Source: Leucobacter muris | GTDB lineage: Bacteria; Actinomycetota; Actinomycetes; Actinomycetales; Microbacteriaceae | Assembly: GCF_004028235.1 (NCBI RefSeq) | Contig: NZ_CP035037.1 | Coordinates: 682,001-746,000 of the forward strand | Direction of reading: 5' to 3' | DNA length: 64,000 nucleotides | Shown here: positions 30,379 to 40,585 of the stretch, in pieces | How positions within the stretch are numbered: the first letter of the stretch is position 1 | How the letters are laid out: each line of letters opens with the position of its first letter | Made by a program: the position numbers and the translations under genes | Notes under the pieces: generated by a model | What the model saw: only the letters and a program-made list of their open reading frames with translations | Database searches by the model: none | What the model was told of the DNA's origin: nothing

Positions 30379-30475
30379 GTCGGGCAGGGCGCCCGACCGA
30401 GGGAGGCCCGCCGGCACCGCTCGGAGTGCCAACCTCGCTGAAACGGGGCAACCGCCCCGGAGCAGAGGAGCCATC
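30379..30475 (+). promoter_or_regulatory. Structured 5' leader of phoH (three consecutive hairpins)
   Basis: About 97 nt between a TACCGT -10 (30366-30371) and the phoH GTG. Hairpin 1: GTCGGGC / GCCCGAC (30379-30397), starting right at the expected transcript 5' end. Element 2: CGAGG (30398-30402) with CCTCG (30433-30437) enclosing GGCAC / GTGCC (30413-30430). Hairpin 3: CGGGGC-AACC-GCCCCG (30444-30459), next to the GAGGAG ribosome site. No riboswitch class I know fits; a cis-regulatory RNA is plausible. Confidence 0.5.
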
Positions 30476-31846
30476 GTGGCCGAAACCCAGCACCCCGCAA
30501 CTCCCGCCCCGTCGACGCAGGCGCCCGGCGCGCACGAGAGCCTCGACGTCGCGCAGCAGGCGCAGCGCACCTACGTGATCGACACGTCGGTGCTGCTCAG
30601 CGATCCGTCGGCGCTCTTCCGCTTCGCCGAGCACTCCGTCGTGCTTCCCGTGGTGGTGGTCATCGAGCTCGAGAAGAAGCGCCACGACCCCGAGCTCGGC
30701 TACTTCGCGCGCCGCGCCCTGCGCATCCTCGACGAGTTGCGCGAGAAGCACCTGCGCCTCGACTTCCCGGTGCCCGTCGGCGACGCGGGCGGCACGGTGC
30801 GAGTCGAGCTCAACCACTCGAGCATCGAGACACTGCCGAGCGGCATGCGGCTCGGCGACAACGACACGCGGATCCTCGCCGTCGCGCAGAACCTCGCGGG
30901 GGAGGGCCTCGACGTCACGGTCGTGTCGAAGGATCTGCCGATGCGGCTCAAGGCCGCCGCGATCGGACTCGGGTCCGAGGAGTACCGGGCCGAGCAGGCC
31001 CACGACGACGCCTACAGCGGCACCGCCTCGATCGACCTCGACGAGGAGCGGATGCGGGAGCTCTGGGACGAGGACGGTCTCGGGGGCGTGGCCGAGGTCG
31101 AGGGCCTGCCGCGCGGCACCGGGCTGATCGTCACCTCGCCTCGCGGATCCGCCCTCGGCCGCGTGGACGGCCCGGGATCGCTGCGGCTGGTGCGCGGCGA
31201 CCGCGAGGTGTTCGGCGTGACGGGCCGCAGCGCCGAGCAGCGCCTCGCCATCGACCTGCTGCTCGACCCGAACTTCGGCATCGTCTCGCTCGGCGGCAGC
31301 GCCGGCACCGGCAAGTCGGCGCTCGCGCTCGCCGCAGGGCTCGAAGCGGTGCTCGAGCGGCGGCAGCACCGCAAGATCATGGTGTTCCGGCCGCTGTACG
31401 CGGTGGGCGGTCAAGAGCTCGGCTACCTGCCGGGCGACCGCGAGGAGAAGATGGGGCCGTGGGCGCAGGCCGTGTTCGACACACTCGGCTCGATCGTCTC
31501 GGAGAACGTGCTCGACGAGGTGATCGCGCGCGACCTCATCGAGGTGCTGCCGCTCACCCACATCCGCGGCCGCTCGCTGCACGACGCCTTCGTGATCGTC
31601 GACGAGGCGCAGTCGCTCGAGCGGGGCGTGCTGCTCACGATGCTCTCGTGCATCGGCCAGAACTCGCGGGTGGTGCTCACCCACGACGTCGCGCAGCGCG
31701 ACAACCTGCGGGTGGGCCGCTACGACGGCATCGCGGCCGTGATCGAGAAGCTCAAGGGCCACCCCCTCTTCGGGCATGTGACCCTCACGCGTTCCGAGCG
31801 CAGCGAGATCGCGGCGCTCGTGACGGAGCTGCTCGACACCCCCTGA
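30476..31846 (+). CDS. phoH2: PIN-PhoH fusion protein (PhoH2-type ATPase/ribonuclease)
   Basis: 456 aa. N-terminal PIN nuclease domain ([42 protein letters not shown]) and C-terminal PhoH ATPase (Walker [30 protein letters not shown], Walker [11 protein letters not shown]). Mycobacterial PhoH2 is an RNA-unwinding ATPase and ribonuclease. GTG 30476 has GAGGAG upstream. Mycobacteria encode a small antitoxin ahead of it; here that space is a structured leader and I see no clear small ORF. A 16-bp terminator follows. Confidence 0.93.
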   Translation: MAETQHPATPAPSTQAPGAHESLDVAQQAQRTYVIDTSVLLSDPSALFRFAEHSVVLPVVVVIELEKKRHDPELGYFARRALRILDELREKHLRLDFPVPVGDAGGTVRVELNHSSIETLPSGMRLGDNDTRILAVAQNLAGEGLDVTVVSKDLPMRLKAAAIGLGSEEYRAEQAHDDAYSGTASIDLDEERMRELWDEDGLGGVAEVEGLPRGTGLIVTSPRGSALGRVDGPGSLRLVRGDREVFGVTGRSAEQRLAIDLLLDPNFGIVSLGGSAGTGKSALALAAGLEAVLERRQHRKIMVFRPLYAVGGQELGYLPGDREEKMGPWAQAVFDTLGSIVSENVLDEVIARDLIEVLPLTHIRGRSLHDAFVIVDEAQSLERGVLLTMLSCIGQNSRVVLTHDVAQRDNLRVGRYDGIAAVIEKLKGHPLFGHVTLTRSERSEIAALVTELLDTP

Positions 31847-31864
31847 GGCGAGCCGAGGACCGCA

Positions 31865-31901
31865 GCCGAGCCCCTCCCCGATCATCGGGGAGGGGCTCGG
31901 C
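31865..31901. terminator. Bidirectional hairpin terminator between phoH and the SGNH hydrolase gene
   Basis: Perfect 16-bp stem GCCGAGCCCCTCCCCG / CGGGGAGGGGCTCGGC with loop ATCAT, placed between two convergent genes. Confidence 0.8.
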
Positions 31902-31912
31902 CGCGCGGGTGC

Positions 31913-32689
31913 TCAGCTCGGGCGCTGCCGCGCGAGCTCGTCGAGCCGAGCCCGCACCACGGGCCAGAACGCGTCGGCCCAGACCTCGTAGCCCCGATCG
32001 TTCGGGTGGAAGGCGTCCTCGGCGAACTCCGTGAGGATGCCCCGCACGCCGCGGGCCCGCGTCGCCTCGTAGATCGGCACCACCGAGAGCCCCCGATCCT
32101 GCGCGACGGTGCGCAGGATCCGGTTCGCCTCGCGCACCCGGCGATCGTTCCAGGGCAGATGGAAGCAGGGCACTTCGCCCACGATGGTGTGCGAGGGCAG
32201 CGCGTCGATGATGGTCGAGATGTTGCGGTGGAACGCCAGCGGATCCCACTGCGCGATGTCGTTCGCCCCGATGTCGAGCGTCACGAGATCGGGGCTGCGC
32301 CGCGCGAGCACTTTCGCGGCGCGGGGCAGCTGGTCGCGCGCGCACAGGTTCGACGGCGCCCCCGAGACCCCGAGGTTCGTGACCGCGATCGGCTCGCCGA
32401 GACAGGCCTCGATGCGATCGGCGAGCTGCCCCACGTAGCTGCGCCCCGGGGTGCTCGCACCGATGCCCTGCGCCGTGGAATCGCCGAGCGCGAGGTAGAG
32501 GAAGTCGCCCGGCTGCTTGCGGCGCTCGCGCCACCAGGCGGCGGTCACCGGCTGCATCTCGGCGAGCCGCATGAGCGGGCGGTTCGCCCAGGTGTAGAGC
32601 CGCTGCCACTTCACCAGCTGCGCGATGGTCGCCGCGGCCGACAGCGCGAGGGCTTTCGCTCCGAGTGCGGGGGATCGGGCCAGCATCAT
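31913..32689 (-). CDS. SGNH/GDSL-type hydrolase
   Basis: 258 aa. Block I LALGDSTAQGIGA (catalytic Ser), block II Gly in NLGVSGAPSN, block III GANDIAQWD and block V DAFHPNDRGY (Asp/His) are all present. N-terminal ~25 residues are hydrophobic and may anchor it. Substrate unknown (ester of lipid or carbohydrate). Two ATGs in tandem; 32689 has TACGCT 6 nt upstream (leaderless), 32686 has GGAGG 4 nt upstream. Confidence 0.88.
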   Translation of the reverse strand: MMLARSPALGAKALALSAAATIAQLVKWQRLYTWANRPLMRLAEMQPVTAAWWRERRKQPGDFLYLALGDSTAQGIGASTPGRSYVGQLADRIEACLGEPIAVTNLGVSGAPSNLCARDQLPRAAKVLARRSPDLVTLDIGANDIAQWDPLAFHRNISTIIDALPSHTIVGEVPCFHLPWNDRRVREANRILRTVAQDRGLSVVPIYEATRARGVRGILTEFAEDAFHPNDRGYEVWADAFWPVVRARLDELARQRPS

Positions 32690-32758
32690 CCCTCCAGCGT
32701 AGCGACCGTCCCTGACCCGATTCCCGGGCGGGGCTGGCAGAGCGGTCCAGAAACACGA

Positions 32759-32790
32759 GGGGGTTCGGGATCACCCGATCCCGAACCCCC
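32759..32790 (-). terminator. Hairpin terminator after fumC
   Basis: Perfect 14-bp stem GGGGGTTCGGGATC with ACCC loop, 18 nt beyond the fumC stop. Confidence 0.78.
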
Positions 32791-32807
32791 GGCGCGTGAG
32801 CGCTGCG

Positions 32808-34211
32808 CTACTTGGCGACGCCCGGGTGCGTCATCGAGAGCAGGTCGAGGGCCTTGTCGAGGTCGGCCTCCGAGACCTCGCCGCGCTCGACGTAGCCGAG
32901 GTCGACCACGGCCTCGCGCACGGTGATGCCCTTGGCGACCGAGTGCTTCGCGATCTTCGCGGCCGCCTCGTAGCCGATCAGGCGGTTGAGCGGGGTGACG
33001 GTCGACGGGCTCATGCCGGCGAGCGCCGCTGCGCGCTCGAGGTTCGCCTCGAGGCCCTTGACCGTCTTGTCGGCGAGCACGATCGAGGCGTTCGCGAGCA
33101 GTCGGATCGACTCGAGCAGCGCGGTGCCCATGACGGGGATCTGCACGTTGAGCTCGAACGAGCCCGACGCGCCTGCCCAGGCGATCGTCGCATCGTTGCC
33201 GATGACGCGCGCGCACACCATGAGCACGGCCTCGGGCACGACGGGGTTGACCTTGCCGGGCATGATCGAGGAGCCGGGCTGCAAGTCGGGGATGTGCAGC
33301 TCGGCGAGGCCCGTGTTGGGGCCCGAACCCATCCAGCGGATGTCGTTGTTGATCTTCGTCAGCGACACGGCGATGGTGCGCAGCGCGCCCGAGGCCTCGA
33401 CGAGGCCGTCGCGGTTGGCCTGCGCCTCGAAATGGTTGCGGGCCTCGGTGATCGGCAGGCCGCTCGAGGCCGCGATCTCGGCGATGACCTTCTCGGGGAA
33501 GCCGAGGGGGGTGTTGATGCCGGTGCCGACCGCGGTGCCGCCCTGGGGCACCTCGGCGACGCGGGGGAGGGCCGCCTCGACGCGCTCGATGCCGTAGCGG
33601 ATTTGGGCGGCGAAGCCGCCGAACTCCTGGCCGAGCGTGACGGGGGTGGCGTCCATGAGGTGGGTGCGGCCCGACTTCACGGCCGACTTCCACAGCTCGG
33701 CCTTCTGCTCGAACGCCTCGGCGAGGTGCTCGAGCGCGGGCTTCAGCTGCTCGATGAGCGCCCCGGTGACGGCGATGTGCACCGAGGTGGGGAAGACGTC
33801 GTTCGACGACTGCGACGCGTTGACGTGGTCGTTCGGGTGCACGGGAGCGCCGAGGTGCTTCGTGGCGAGGGTCGCGAGCACCTCGTTCATGTTCATGTTC
33901 GACGACGTGCCCGAGCCGGTCTGGTAGGTGTCGACCGGGAACTGGTCGTGGTGCTCGCCGCCGATGATCTCGTCGGCCGCGGCGACGATGGCGTCGGCGA
34001 TGCCGGCGTCGAGGATGCCGAGCTCCTTGTTGGCGATCGCAGCGGCGCGCTTGATGCGGGCCAGGGCCACGATCTGGGCCGGCTCGAGGCCCTTGCCCGA
34101 GATGGGGAAGTTCTCGACGGCGCGCTGCGTCTGAGCGGCGTAGAGAGCGTTCTTGGGGACGCGCACCTCACCCATGGTGTCGTGCTCGATGCGGTACTCG
34201 ATTTCGGTCAC
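32808..34211 (-). CDS. fumC: Class II fumarate hydratase
   Basis: 467 aa, standard length. Converts fumarate to malate in the TCA cycle. Fumarase/aspartase signature [10 protein letters not shown] (near 310), [29 protein letters not shown] and [12 protein letters not shown] (catalytic region) are intact. It follows the carbonic anhydrase gene with two GC-rich hairpins in between, so it may have its own promoter. Confidence 0.98.
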   Translation of the reverse strand: MTEIEYRIEHDTMGEVRVPKNALYAAQTQRAVENFPISGKGLEPAQIVALARIKRAAAIANKELGILDAGIADAIVAAADEIIGGEHHDQFPVDTYQTGSGTSSNMNMNEVLATLATKHLGAPVHPNDHVNASQSSNDVFPTSVHIAVTGALIEQLKPALEHLAEAFEQKAELWKSAVKSGRTHLMDATPVTLGQEFGGFAAQIRYGIERVEAALPRVAEVPQGGTAVGTGINTPLGFPEKVIAEIAASSGLPITEARNHFEAQANRDGLVEASGALRTIAVSLTKINNDIRWMGSGPNTGLAELHIPDLQPGSSIMPGKVNPVVPEAVLMVCARVIGNDATIAWAGASGSFELNVQIPVMGTALLESIRLLANASIVLADKTVKGLEANLERAAALAGMSPSTVTPLNRLIGYEAAAKIAKHSVAKGITVREAVVDLGYVERGEVSEADLDKALDLLSMTHPGVAK

Positions 34212-34240
34212 TGTGCTTCTGCTTCCTTTACTGGTGGGGC

Positions 34241-34308
34241 GTCCCCCCCCGAGCCTGTCGCGGGGGGACTGAGCGCGGCAGCGGCCCCCTCGACGGGCTC
34301 GGGGGCCG
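34241..34308 (-). terminator. Two tandem GC hairpins between the carbonic anhydrase and fumC genes
   Basis: CGGCCCCC (34282-34289) pairs with GGGGGCCG (34301-34308), and GTCCCCCC (34241-34248) with GGGGGGAC (34262-34269). They lie in the 111-nt gap after the carbonic anhydrase stop and before the fumC start, where a terminator would be expected. Confidence 0.5.
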
Positions 34309-34322
34309 GGTTCTGACGGAGA

Positions 34323-34997
34323 TCAGTCGATCGGGGCGAGCTCCAGCTCGACCGGGCCGACCACCGTGTAGGGCACGGCGCGCCCCTCGGTGAGCCGGTA
34401 CTGGCAGCCGACGATCGCGAGCCTGCCCGCGTCGACCGCGTCGCTGATCGTGCGCGAAGTGCGCAGCAGCTCGTTCACGGTCGCCGCGAGGTGCAGGCGC
34501 CCCACGGCGTTCGCGTCGATCCTGCTCGCGTCGGCGTAGGGGGTGTCGGAGTGGTCGCGCAGCCAGAGCTGCTGCACGGAGGGCTGGATCGGCGCCAGCG
34601 TGTTGCGCACCGAGACCGTGACGCCGGAGGGCTCGCGGCTCGACTGGTCGATCGCGGCGGCGACCGCCCCGCAGGAGTCGTGCGCGAGCACGACGATGAG
34701 CGCGGACCCGAGCTCGGTGACGGCGTACTCCATCGATGCGGTGATCGACTCGGCGACGACGTGGCCCATGTTGCGGGCGATGAACAGGTCGCCAAGGCCG
34801 CAGTCGAAGATGATCTCGGCGGCCATTCGCGAGTCGGCGCAGCCGAAGAGCGCGACGTCGGGGGTCTGCTGGTTCACGAGCTCCGTGCGGCGCTCGACGT
34901 CCTGGTTGGGGTGCGCCGAGGCGCCGGACACGAAGCGCTCGTTGCCCGCGGCGAACGTGTCCCAGGCCTGCTGCGGGGTGACGCGGGGGGCGGTCAT
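34323..34997 (-). CDS. Beta-class carbonic anhydrase
   Basis: 224 aa. Zinc ligands C53 (FGCADSRM), H106 and C109 (LAHDSCGAV), and the D55/R57 dyad are all in place. Interconverts CO2 and bicarbonate in the cytoplasm. ATG 34997 shares a base with the stop of the DUF4245 gene (TGATG) and has AAGGAG 5 nt upstream; the GTG one codon earlier is too close to that site. Confidence 0.95.
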   Translation of the reverse strand: MTAPRVTPQQAWDTFAAGNERFVSGASAHPNQDVERRTELVNQQTPDVALFGCADSRMAAEIIFDCGLGDLFIARNMGHVVAESITASMEYAVTELGSALIVVLAHDSCGAVAAAIDQSSREPSGVTVSVRNTLAPIQPSVQQLWLRDHSDTPYADASRIDANAVGRLHLAATVNELLRTSRTISDAVDAGRLAIVGCQYRLTEGRAVPYTVVGPVELELAPID

Positions 34998-35686
34998 CAC
35001 TGCTCCTTCGGGGTGTTGAGGGAATCGGCGACCTCAGCCGCCAGCAGGCGGAGGGTCGCCGGGGAGTCGGTGCCGTAGACGAGGATCGTGTCGCCCTGCC
35101 ACTCGCCCTGCAGGCCGAACAGCATGTTGCTCGAATCGGGGTTGCGGTCGGGGTGCTCGTAGACGATCCAGTCGATGCCGCCGAGCTGCTCGGCGCCCGT
35201 GGGGGACTGCTGCTCGAGCGCCTGCGAGACCCACTTCTCCTCGACGGGGGCGCCGTCGGCGGTGAAGGCCTGCACGACGGCCGCGTAGGCCTCGTGCCCG
35301 GTGGTCTCGTCGACGGTGGTGTAGTCGATCTGCCAGGAGGTGACGCCGTCGCGCTGACGCAGGCCGGCGCTCTTCGCCTTCCAGCTCTCGGGGGCCGCGG
35401 GAGCGGCGAGGGTGCGGCCGGCGCTCGGTGCGGCCTCGACCGCCAGCGACGCGACGTCGACCGAGTGATCCTCGAACGCGCTCTTGCCGCCGACGAGTCC
35501 CGGGGCCATGAGCACGATCACGACCATGAGACCGAGACTCACGAGCAGCGAGAAGACCAGGTTGTTGACGGTCTTGCGCTGACGGTAGAGGCGGCTGTCG
35601 TTGGCCTTGCGCGCCGCGGTCTCGGCTGCGGTCTCGGGGCGGCCGAGCTCGGCGACGACGACGGGCGGTTTCTGCTTCTTCGCCAT
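34997..35686 (-). CDS. DUF4245 family membrane-anchored protein
   Basis: 229 aa. A basic N-terminus and one membrane segment (about 42-63, NLVFSLLVSLGLMVVIVLM) precede an exported domain containing GVTSWQIDYTT and FGLQGEWQGDTILVYG, typical of DUF4245. Usually found beside xseA/xseB and glpX in actinobacteria; function unknown. It follows xseB by 3 nt and overlaps the carbonic anhydrase gene. Confidence 0.9.
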   Translation of the reverse strand: MAKKQKPPVVVAELGRPETAAETAARKANDSRLYRQRKTVNNLVFSLLVSLGLMVVIVLMAPGLVGGKSAFEDHSVDVASLAVEAAPSAGRTLAAPAAPESWKAKSAGLRQRDGVTSWQIDYTTVDETTGHEAYAAVVQAFTADGAPVEEKWVSQALEQQSPTGAEQLGGIDWIVYEHPDRNPDSSNMLFGLQGEWQGDTILVYGTDSPATLRLLAAEVADSLNTPKEQ

Positions 35687-35689
35687 GCG

Positions 35690-35932
35690 CTACGCGTCCG
35701 CTCCGGAATCGGAGCCGGCGGGCGCGCCCTGCCTGGCGGCCTCGAGGCGCTGCCTCGCGCCCAGCAGCCACTCCTCGCACCGCGCGGCCAACGCCTCGCC
35801 GCGCTCCCAGAGCTGCAGGGACTCCTCGAGCGTGATGCCGCCCTGCTCGAGCCTCGTGACCACCTGGACGAGTTCGTCGCGCGCCTGTTCGTAGCTGAGC
35901 GCGGCGGGATCCTGGCTTGCCGTTTCTGCCAT
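35690..35932 (-). CDS. xseB: Exodeoxyribonuclease VII small subunit
   Basis: 80 aa; the XseB core [21 protein letters not shown] and [23 protein letters not shown] is plain. Binds XseA to form the single-strand DNA exonuclease. I chose ATG 35932 over an upstream start because TAAGCT lies 7 nt before it (leaderless); the sequence around this start nearly repeats that of xseA. Confidence 0.93.
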   Translation of the reverse strand: MAETASQDPAALSYEQARDELVQVVTRLEQGGITLEESLQLWERGEALAARCEEWLLGARQRLEAARQGAPAGSDSGADA

Positions 35933-35983
35933 GCCGCCCAGCTTACCTTCCGCCGCTGACAACCGCGGCCCGCCGGCCCCCGC

Positions 35984-37231
35984 TCAGGACTCCGCCGGCG
36001 AGCCGGCGGAGCTCGCGTCGAGGCGGCCCCCCGACAGCGACAGCCGGATCCGGGTCCCCTCCGGGGCATCGACCGGATCGCGCAGCACCTCATCAGGCGC
36101 CCCGTCCGGCCCCATGAGCTGCGCGATGGCGTACCCGCGCTGCAGCGTCGCCTGCGGCGAGAGCGCCCCGAGGCAGGCGCGCGTCTCGACGAGCGAGCGG
36201 GCGCGATCCTCGATCGCCCGATCCGCGAGCTCCGTGCCCCGCGCCACCCAGCGCACCAGCTCCTCGGCCCGCTCGTCGACGATGCGCTCCGGCTGCGCCA
36301 GCACCGGGCGACCGCGCAACTGCGTCACACGATCCGTCTCGTGCGCGAGCAGCTGCCCCAGCCGTGCGCTCATGCGCGCCCGCGCCTGATCGAGGCCCGC
36401 GAGCTCCTCGCCCACATCCGGCACCACGCGCTTCGCCGCGTCGGTGGGGGTCGACGCGCGCAGGTCGGCCACGTCGTCGAGCAGCGGGCGATCCGCCTCG
36501 TGCCCGATCGCGCTCACGAGCGGCGTGCCCGCGCTCGCCGCCGCGCGCACCACGCGCTCGTCGCTGAACGGCAGCAGGTTCTGGAAGTCGCCTCCGCCGC
36601 GCGCGACGACGATCACCTCGACCTCCGGATCCCGATCCAGCGCCTCGATGCCCGCCGCCACCTCGCCCGCCGCGCGGTCGCCCTGCACGGCCGCGTAGTG
36701 GATCTTGAAGCGCACGCCCGGCCAGCGCAGCGTCGCGTTGCGGATCACATCCTTCTCGGCGTCGGAATCCCGGCCCGTCACCAGCCCGATCAGGCCGGGC
36801 AGGAAGGGCAGGGCGCGCTTGCGACCCGCGTCGAACAGCCCCTCGGCCTGCAGCTGACGGCGCAGCCGCTCCAAGCGCTCGAGCAGCTCGCCGAGCCCCA
36901 CGTGCGAGAGCTCGAAGACCTGCACCGTGAGGCTTCCGCCCTTCACCCAGAAGTTCGGCTTCACGAGCGCGACCACGCGGTCGCCCTGCGCGAAGTCGCT
37001 CGTGAGCCGCTGCGCCACCGAACGCCACACCGTGAAGCTCACCGTCGCGTCCTGGCCGAGATCCTTGAGCTTGCCGTAGACGTGGCCGCCGCGCAGCTGC
37101 CACTGCGTGATCTCGCCCTCGATCCACACCTGCCCGAGCCGGTCGATCCACGCCGCGATCTTCTCGCTCATCAGGCCCACGGGCCAGGGGGCGTCGCGGG
37201 TGGCGGGGGCGTTCGATCCTGCTTCGGCCAT
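35984..37231 (-). CDS. xseA: Exodeoxyribonuclease VII large subunit
   Basis: 415 aa. OB-fold tRNA-anti-like N-terminus (LGQVWIEGEITQWQLRGGHVYGKLKD), catalytic core with ITGRDSDAEKD-like GLVTGRDSDAEKDV, VVARGGGDFQNLLPFSDE and SAIGHEADRPLLDDVADLRASTPT, then a coiled-coil C-terminal region. Degrades single-stranded DNA in repair. ATG 37231 is leaderless (TATGCT, 7 nt). Shorter than E. coli XseA but normal for this phylum. Confidence 0.96.
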   Translation of the reverse strand: MAEAGSNAPATRDAPWPVGLMSEKIAAWIDRLGQVWIEGEITQWQLRGGHVYGKLKDLGQDATVSFTVWRSVAQRLTSDFAQGDRVVALVKPNFWVKGGSLTVQVFELSHVGLGELLERLERLRRQLQAEGLFDAGRKRALPFLPGLIGLVTGRDSDAEKDVIRNATLRWPGVRFKIHYAAVQGDRAAGEVAAGIEALDRDPEVEVIVVARGGGDFQNLLPFSDERVVRAAASAGTPLVSAIGHEADRPLLDDVADLRASTPTDAAKRVVPDVGEELAGLDQARARMSARLGQLLAHETDRVTQLRGRPVLAQPERIVDERAEELVRWVARGTELADRAIEDRARSLVETRACLGALSPQATLQRGYAIAQLMGPDGAPDEVLRDPVDAPEGTRIRLSLSGGRLDASSAGSPAES

Positions 37232-37315
37232 GCCGCCCAGCATAGGGCGTCGCGTTCGTGGGGGCGCGGTGCGCGGCGCGCGTGCGGGGCCGGGCCGGGC
37301 CGCGCGTGCCGCGGC

Positions 37316-37407
37316 GTGCCGCGAGTGCCCGCCGTGTGCCGCGAGTGCCCGCCGTGTGCCGCGAGTGCCCGCCGTGTGCCGCGAGTGCCCGCCGTGTGCC
37401 GCGAGTG
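37316..37407. repeat. 20-bp tandem repeat, about 4.6 copies
   Basis: The unit GTGCCGCGAGTGCCCGCCGT is repeated head to tail without a mismatch through four copies, ending in a partial copy that runs into the inverted repeat beginning at 37402. The unit itself is built from GTGCC/GCGAGTGCC modules. Confidence 0.9.
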
Positions 37408-37457
37408 GTCGAAATGTGCGCGGATCGGCGCGAACCGGAGCCCTTTTCGACCACTCG
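37402..37457. repeat. 13-bp perfect inverted repeat with 30-nt spacer
   Basis: CGAGTGGTCGAAA (37402-37414) and TTTCGACCACTCG (37445-37457). The left arm fuses to the last tandem-repeat unit. It could fold as a hairpin or be a protein-binding site upstream of ispH. Confidence 0.75.
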
Positions 37458-37548
37458 AGAGCCGCCGGTACAGTGCCCGAGGCCGCGCCCGCGGCGCCCG
37501 CGAGCGCGACCCGGCTTCGCACCAGGAACGGCCGGTAGAATCGGCAGC

Positions 37549-38664
37549 ATGAGTGACACCGCCCAGCAGACCGCCCCAGCCCCGCAGGTCCGGGATCCGC
37601 GCACCATCGGCGCACCGGTCGTGAGCCTTGCGATGCCGCGGCTGCGGCGAGAGGTCGGGCGGCTGAAGAACCGGCCGGTCGAAGGGGAGAAGAAGGTGCT
37701 GCTCGCGGCCCCCCGCGGCTACTGCGCCGGCGTCGACCGCGCGGTCGTCGCCGTCGAGAAGGCGCTCGACCGCTACGGCGCACCCGTCTACGTGCGCAAG
37801 CAGATCGTGCACAACGTGCACGTCGTGAAGACCCTCGAGAAGATGGGCGCCATCTTCGTCGACGAGGTCGACGAGGTGCCCGAGGGCGCCAACGTCGTGT
37901 TCTCCGCCCACGGCGTCTCGCCCGCGGTGGTGAACGCCGCTGAAGAGCGCGGGCTGCACGCGATCGACGCCACCTGCCCGCTCGTCACCAAGGTGCACCG
38001 AGAAGCCGTGCGCTTCGCGAAGCAGGACAAGGAGATCCTGCTCATCGGCCACACCGGCCACGAAGAGGTCGAGGGCACGAGCGGCGAGGCGCCCGACCAC
38101 ATCACCATCGTCAACTCGCCCGAAGGCGTCGACACCCTCGAGGTGAAAGACCCCGACCAGCTCGTGTGGCTCTCGCAGACGACCCTCTCGGTCGACGAGA
38201 CCATGGAGACCGTGCGCCGGCTGCGCGAGAAGTTCCCGAAGCTGCAGGATCCGCCCAGCGACGACATCTGCTACGCCACCCAGAACCGCCAGGTCGCGAT
38301 CAAGAAGATCGCCCCGCAGGCCGACCTCGTGATCGTCGTCGGATCCTCGAACTCGTCGAACTCCGTGCGCCTCGTCGAGGTGGCGCTGGAGTACGGCGCG
38401 AAGGCGGCGTACCGCGTCGACTTCGCGAGCGAGGTCAAGCAGGAGTGGCTCGACGGCGTGCGCACCGTGGGCGTGACGAGCGGCGCCTCCGTGCCCGAGG
38501 TGCTCGTGCAGGAACTGCTCGACGACCTCGCCGACGCCGGATACGCCGACGTCGAGGCGACCGTCACCGCCGAAGAGGATCTGGTCTTCTCGCTGCCGAA
38601 GGAGCTGCGCCAGGACGCCTCGGGCAACCGCGATGAGCGCGCCCTCGGCGGTCGGGTGCGCTGA
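37549..38664 (+). CDS. ispH: 4-hydroxy-3-methylbut-2-enyl diphosphate reductase
   Basis: 371 aa. Last step of the MEP isoprenoid pathway, giving IPP and DMAPP. [4Fe-4S] cysteines lie in PRGYCAGV (C59), [11 protein letters not shown] and [10 protein letters not shown]; substrate-binding FSAHGVSP and GSSNSSNS are intact. An N-terminal extension of about 45 residues is common in actinobacteria. Leaderless start: TAGAAT, 7 nt, ATG. Confidence 0.97.
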   Translation: MSDTAQQTAPAPQVRDPRTIGAPVVSLAMPRLRREVGRLKNRPVEGEKKVLLAAPRGYCAGVDRAVVAVEKALDRYGAPVYVRKQIVHNVHVVKTLEKMGAIFVDEVDEVPEGANVVFSAHGVSPAVVNAAEERGLHAIDATCPLVTKVHREAVRFAKQDKEILLIGHTGHEEVEGTSGEAPDHITIVNSPEGVDTLEVKDPDQLVWLSQTTLSVDETMETVRRLREKFPKLQDPPSDDICYATQNRQVAIKKIAPQADLVIVVGSSNSSNSVRLVEVALEYGAKAAYRVDFASEVKQEWLDGVRTVGVTSGASVPEVLVQELLDDLADAGYADVEATVTAEEDLVFSLPKELRQDASGNRDERALGGRVR

Positions 38665-38766
38665 GGCGCACCGATCGGCGGTGCGAATCTCTGAGGTCGG
38701 GCCGCCCGGCGACCGCGGTCTGCCCTCTGCGAGGAAGCGGTCGCCGAGCTGTTCAGCAGTCGCGCC

Positions 38767-39482
38767 CTACGGCTGCATGGAGTTCATGTAGTCGAGGAGC
38801 TTCTGCATCGCCGAGGGGTCGTCGGCCGCCTGCATGAGCTCGGGCACGCTCATCATCGCGATGAGGGTGAGCACGAACGTGAGGATCATCGCCAGCGCCC
38901 CGGCCGACAGCGGCACCCAGAAGGCGAGCTTGCCGCCGCGCATCCGCTGAATCGAGAACACGAGCGCGACCGCGTAGAGCGCGAACATGGAGAGCGCGCT
39001 GACCGTGCTGAACGTGCCGATCCACGATGGCGGAGTGAAATCGGCGATCTCGAGGGCGTCGCCCACGAGGGAGAGCGTCGGGGGCAGCGAGAACAGCACG
39101 AGCGCGGTGTAGAGCGCCCCGAAGGCCCCGATCGCGAGCAGCGCGATCGTCACCGCGATGTCGCCCGTGCGGCGGGGCTTCGCCTGCGGCGCACGGGGTG
39201 CGGCGAAGCGCGGCGGCTGCTGTCGCTGAGCGGGCGGAGCGTCGGCTCGGTAGGGCGCGGGATCGCCGTTTCCGCTCTGCGCCTCGGGCTTCGCGGCGGG
39301 CGCCGCCTGTGGCGGGGCCGCGGGGCTCTGGCTCACGCCGAGGTTGTGGGGCACCCCGGAGACGGAGCCCTGATCCGGGACCTCGGCCCGAGCGGGCTCG
39401 GCGCCCTCGGGCTTCCACTCCCAGCCCTCGGGAGCGTACTCGCCGTAGGCCGGGGTGGGGCGTTCGTCGCGCGGATCCGCCA

Positions 39483-39483
<1 letters not shown>
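38767..39483 (-). CDS. DUF6264-like membrane protein with proline/alanine-rich N-terminus
   Basis: 238 aa. A disordered Pro/Ala/Gln-rich first 105 residues, with a GEYAPEGWEWKPEG motif near the N-terminus, then three or four membrane segments (from RRTGDIAVTIALLAIGAFGALY). GTG start shares one base with the fbaA stop (TAGTG), so it is translated with fbaA. Resembles small Microbacteriaceae membrane proteins of unknown function. Confidence 0.78.
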
Positions 39484-40511
<1,028 letters not shown>

Positions 40512-40585
40512 CTGTGCTCCTTGGCGTCGTGAAGGATCGGCCCGGTGCCGCTCCGAGAAACCAGTCTACGCGGTAGGGTGTGGGT

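Larger units (their letters stand above)
37244..37548. other. Intergenic region between xseA and ispH (divergent promoters plus repeats)
   Basis: 305 nt without a gene. It carries the xseA promoter at one end (TATGCT on minus), the ispH leaderless promoter (TAGAAT 37536-37541) at the other, a 20-bp tandem repeat and a 13-bp inverted repeat, listed separately. Confidence 0.6.

Noticed and set aside
30379..30475. phoH leader as a known riboswitch (SAM, c-di-AMP, guanidine)
   Set aside because: Fragments resemble parts of SAM-type motifs, but the conserved core of none of these classes is present.
37258..37548. N-terminal extension of ispH through the tandem repeats
   Set aside because: It would encode low-complexity Arg/Cys/Pro repeats; the leaderless ATG at 37549 gives the normal start.
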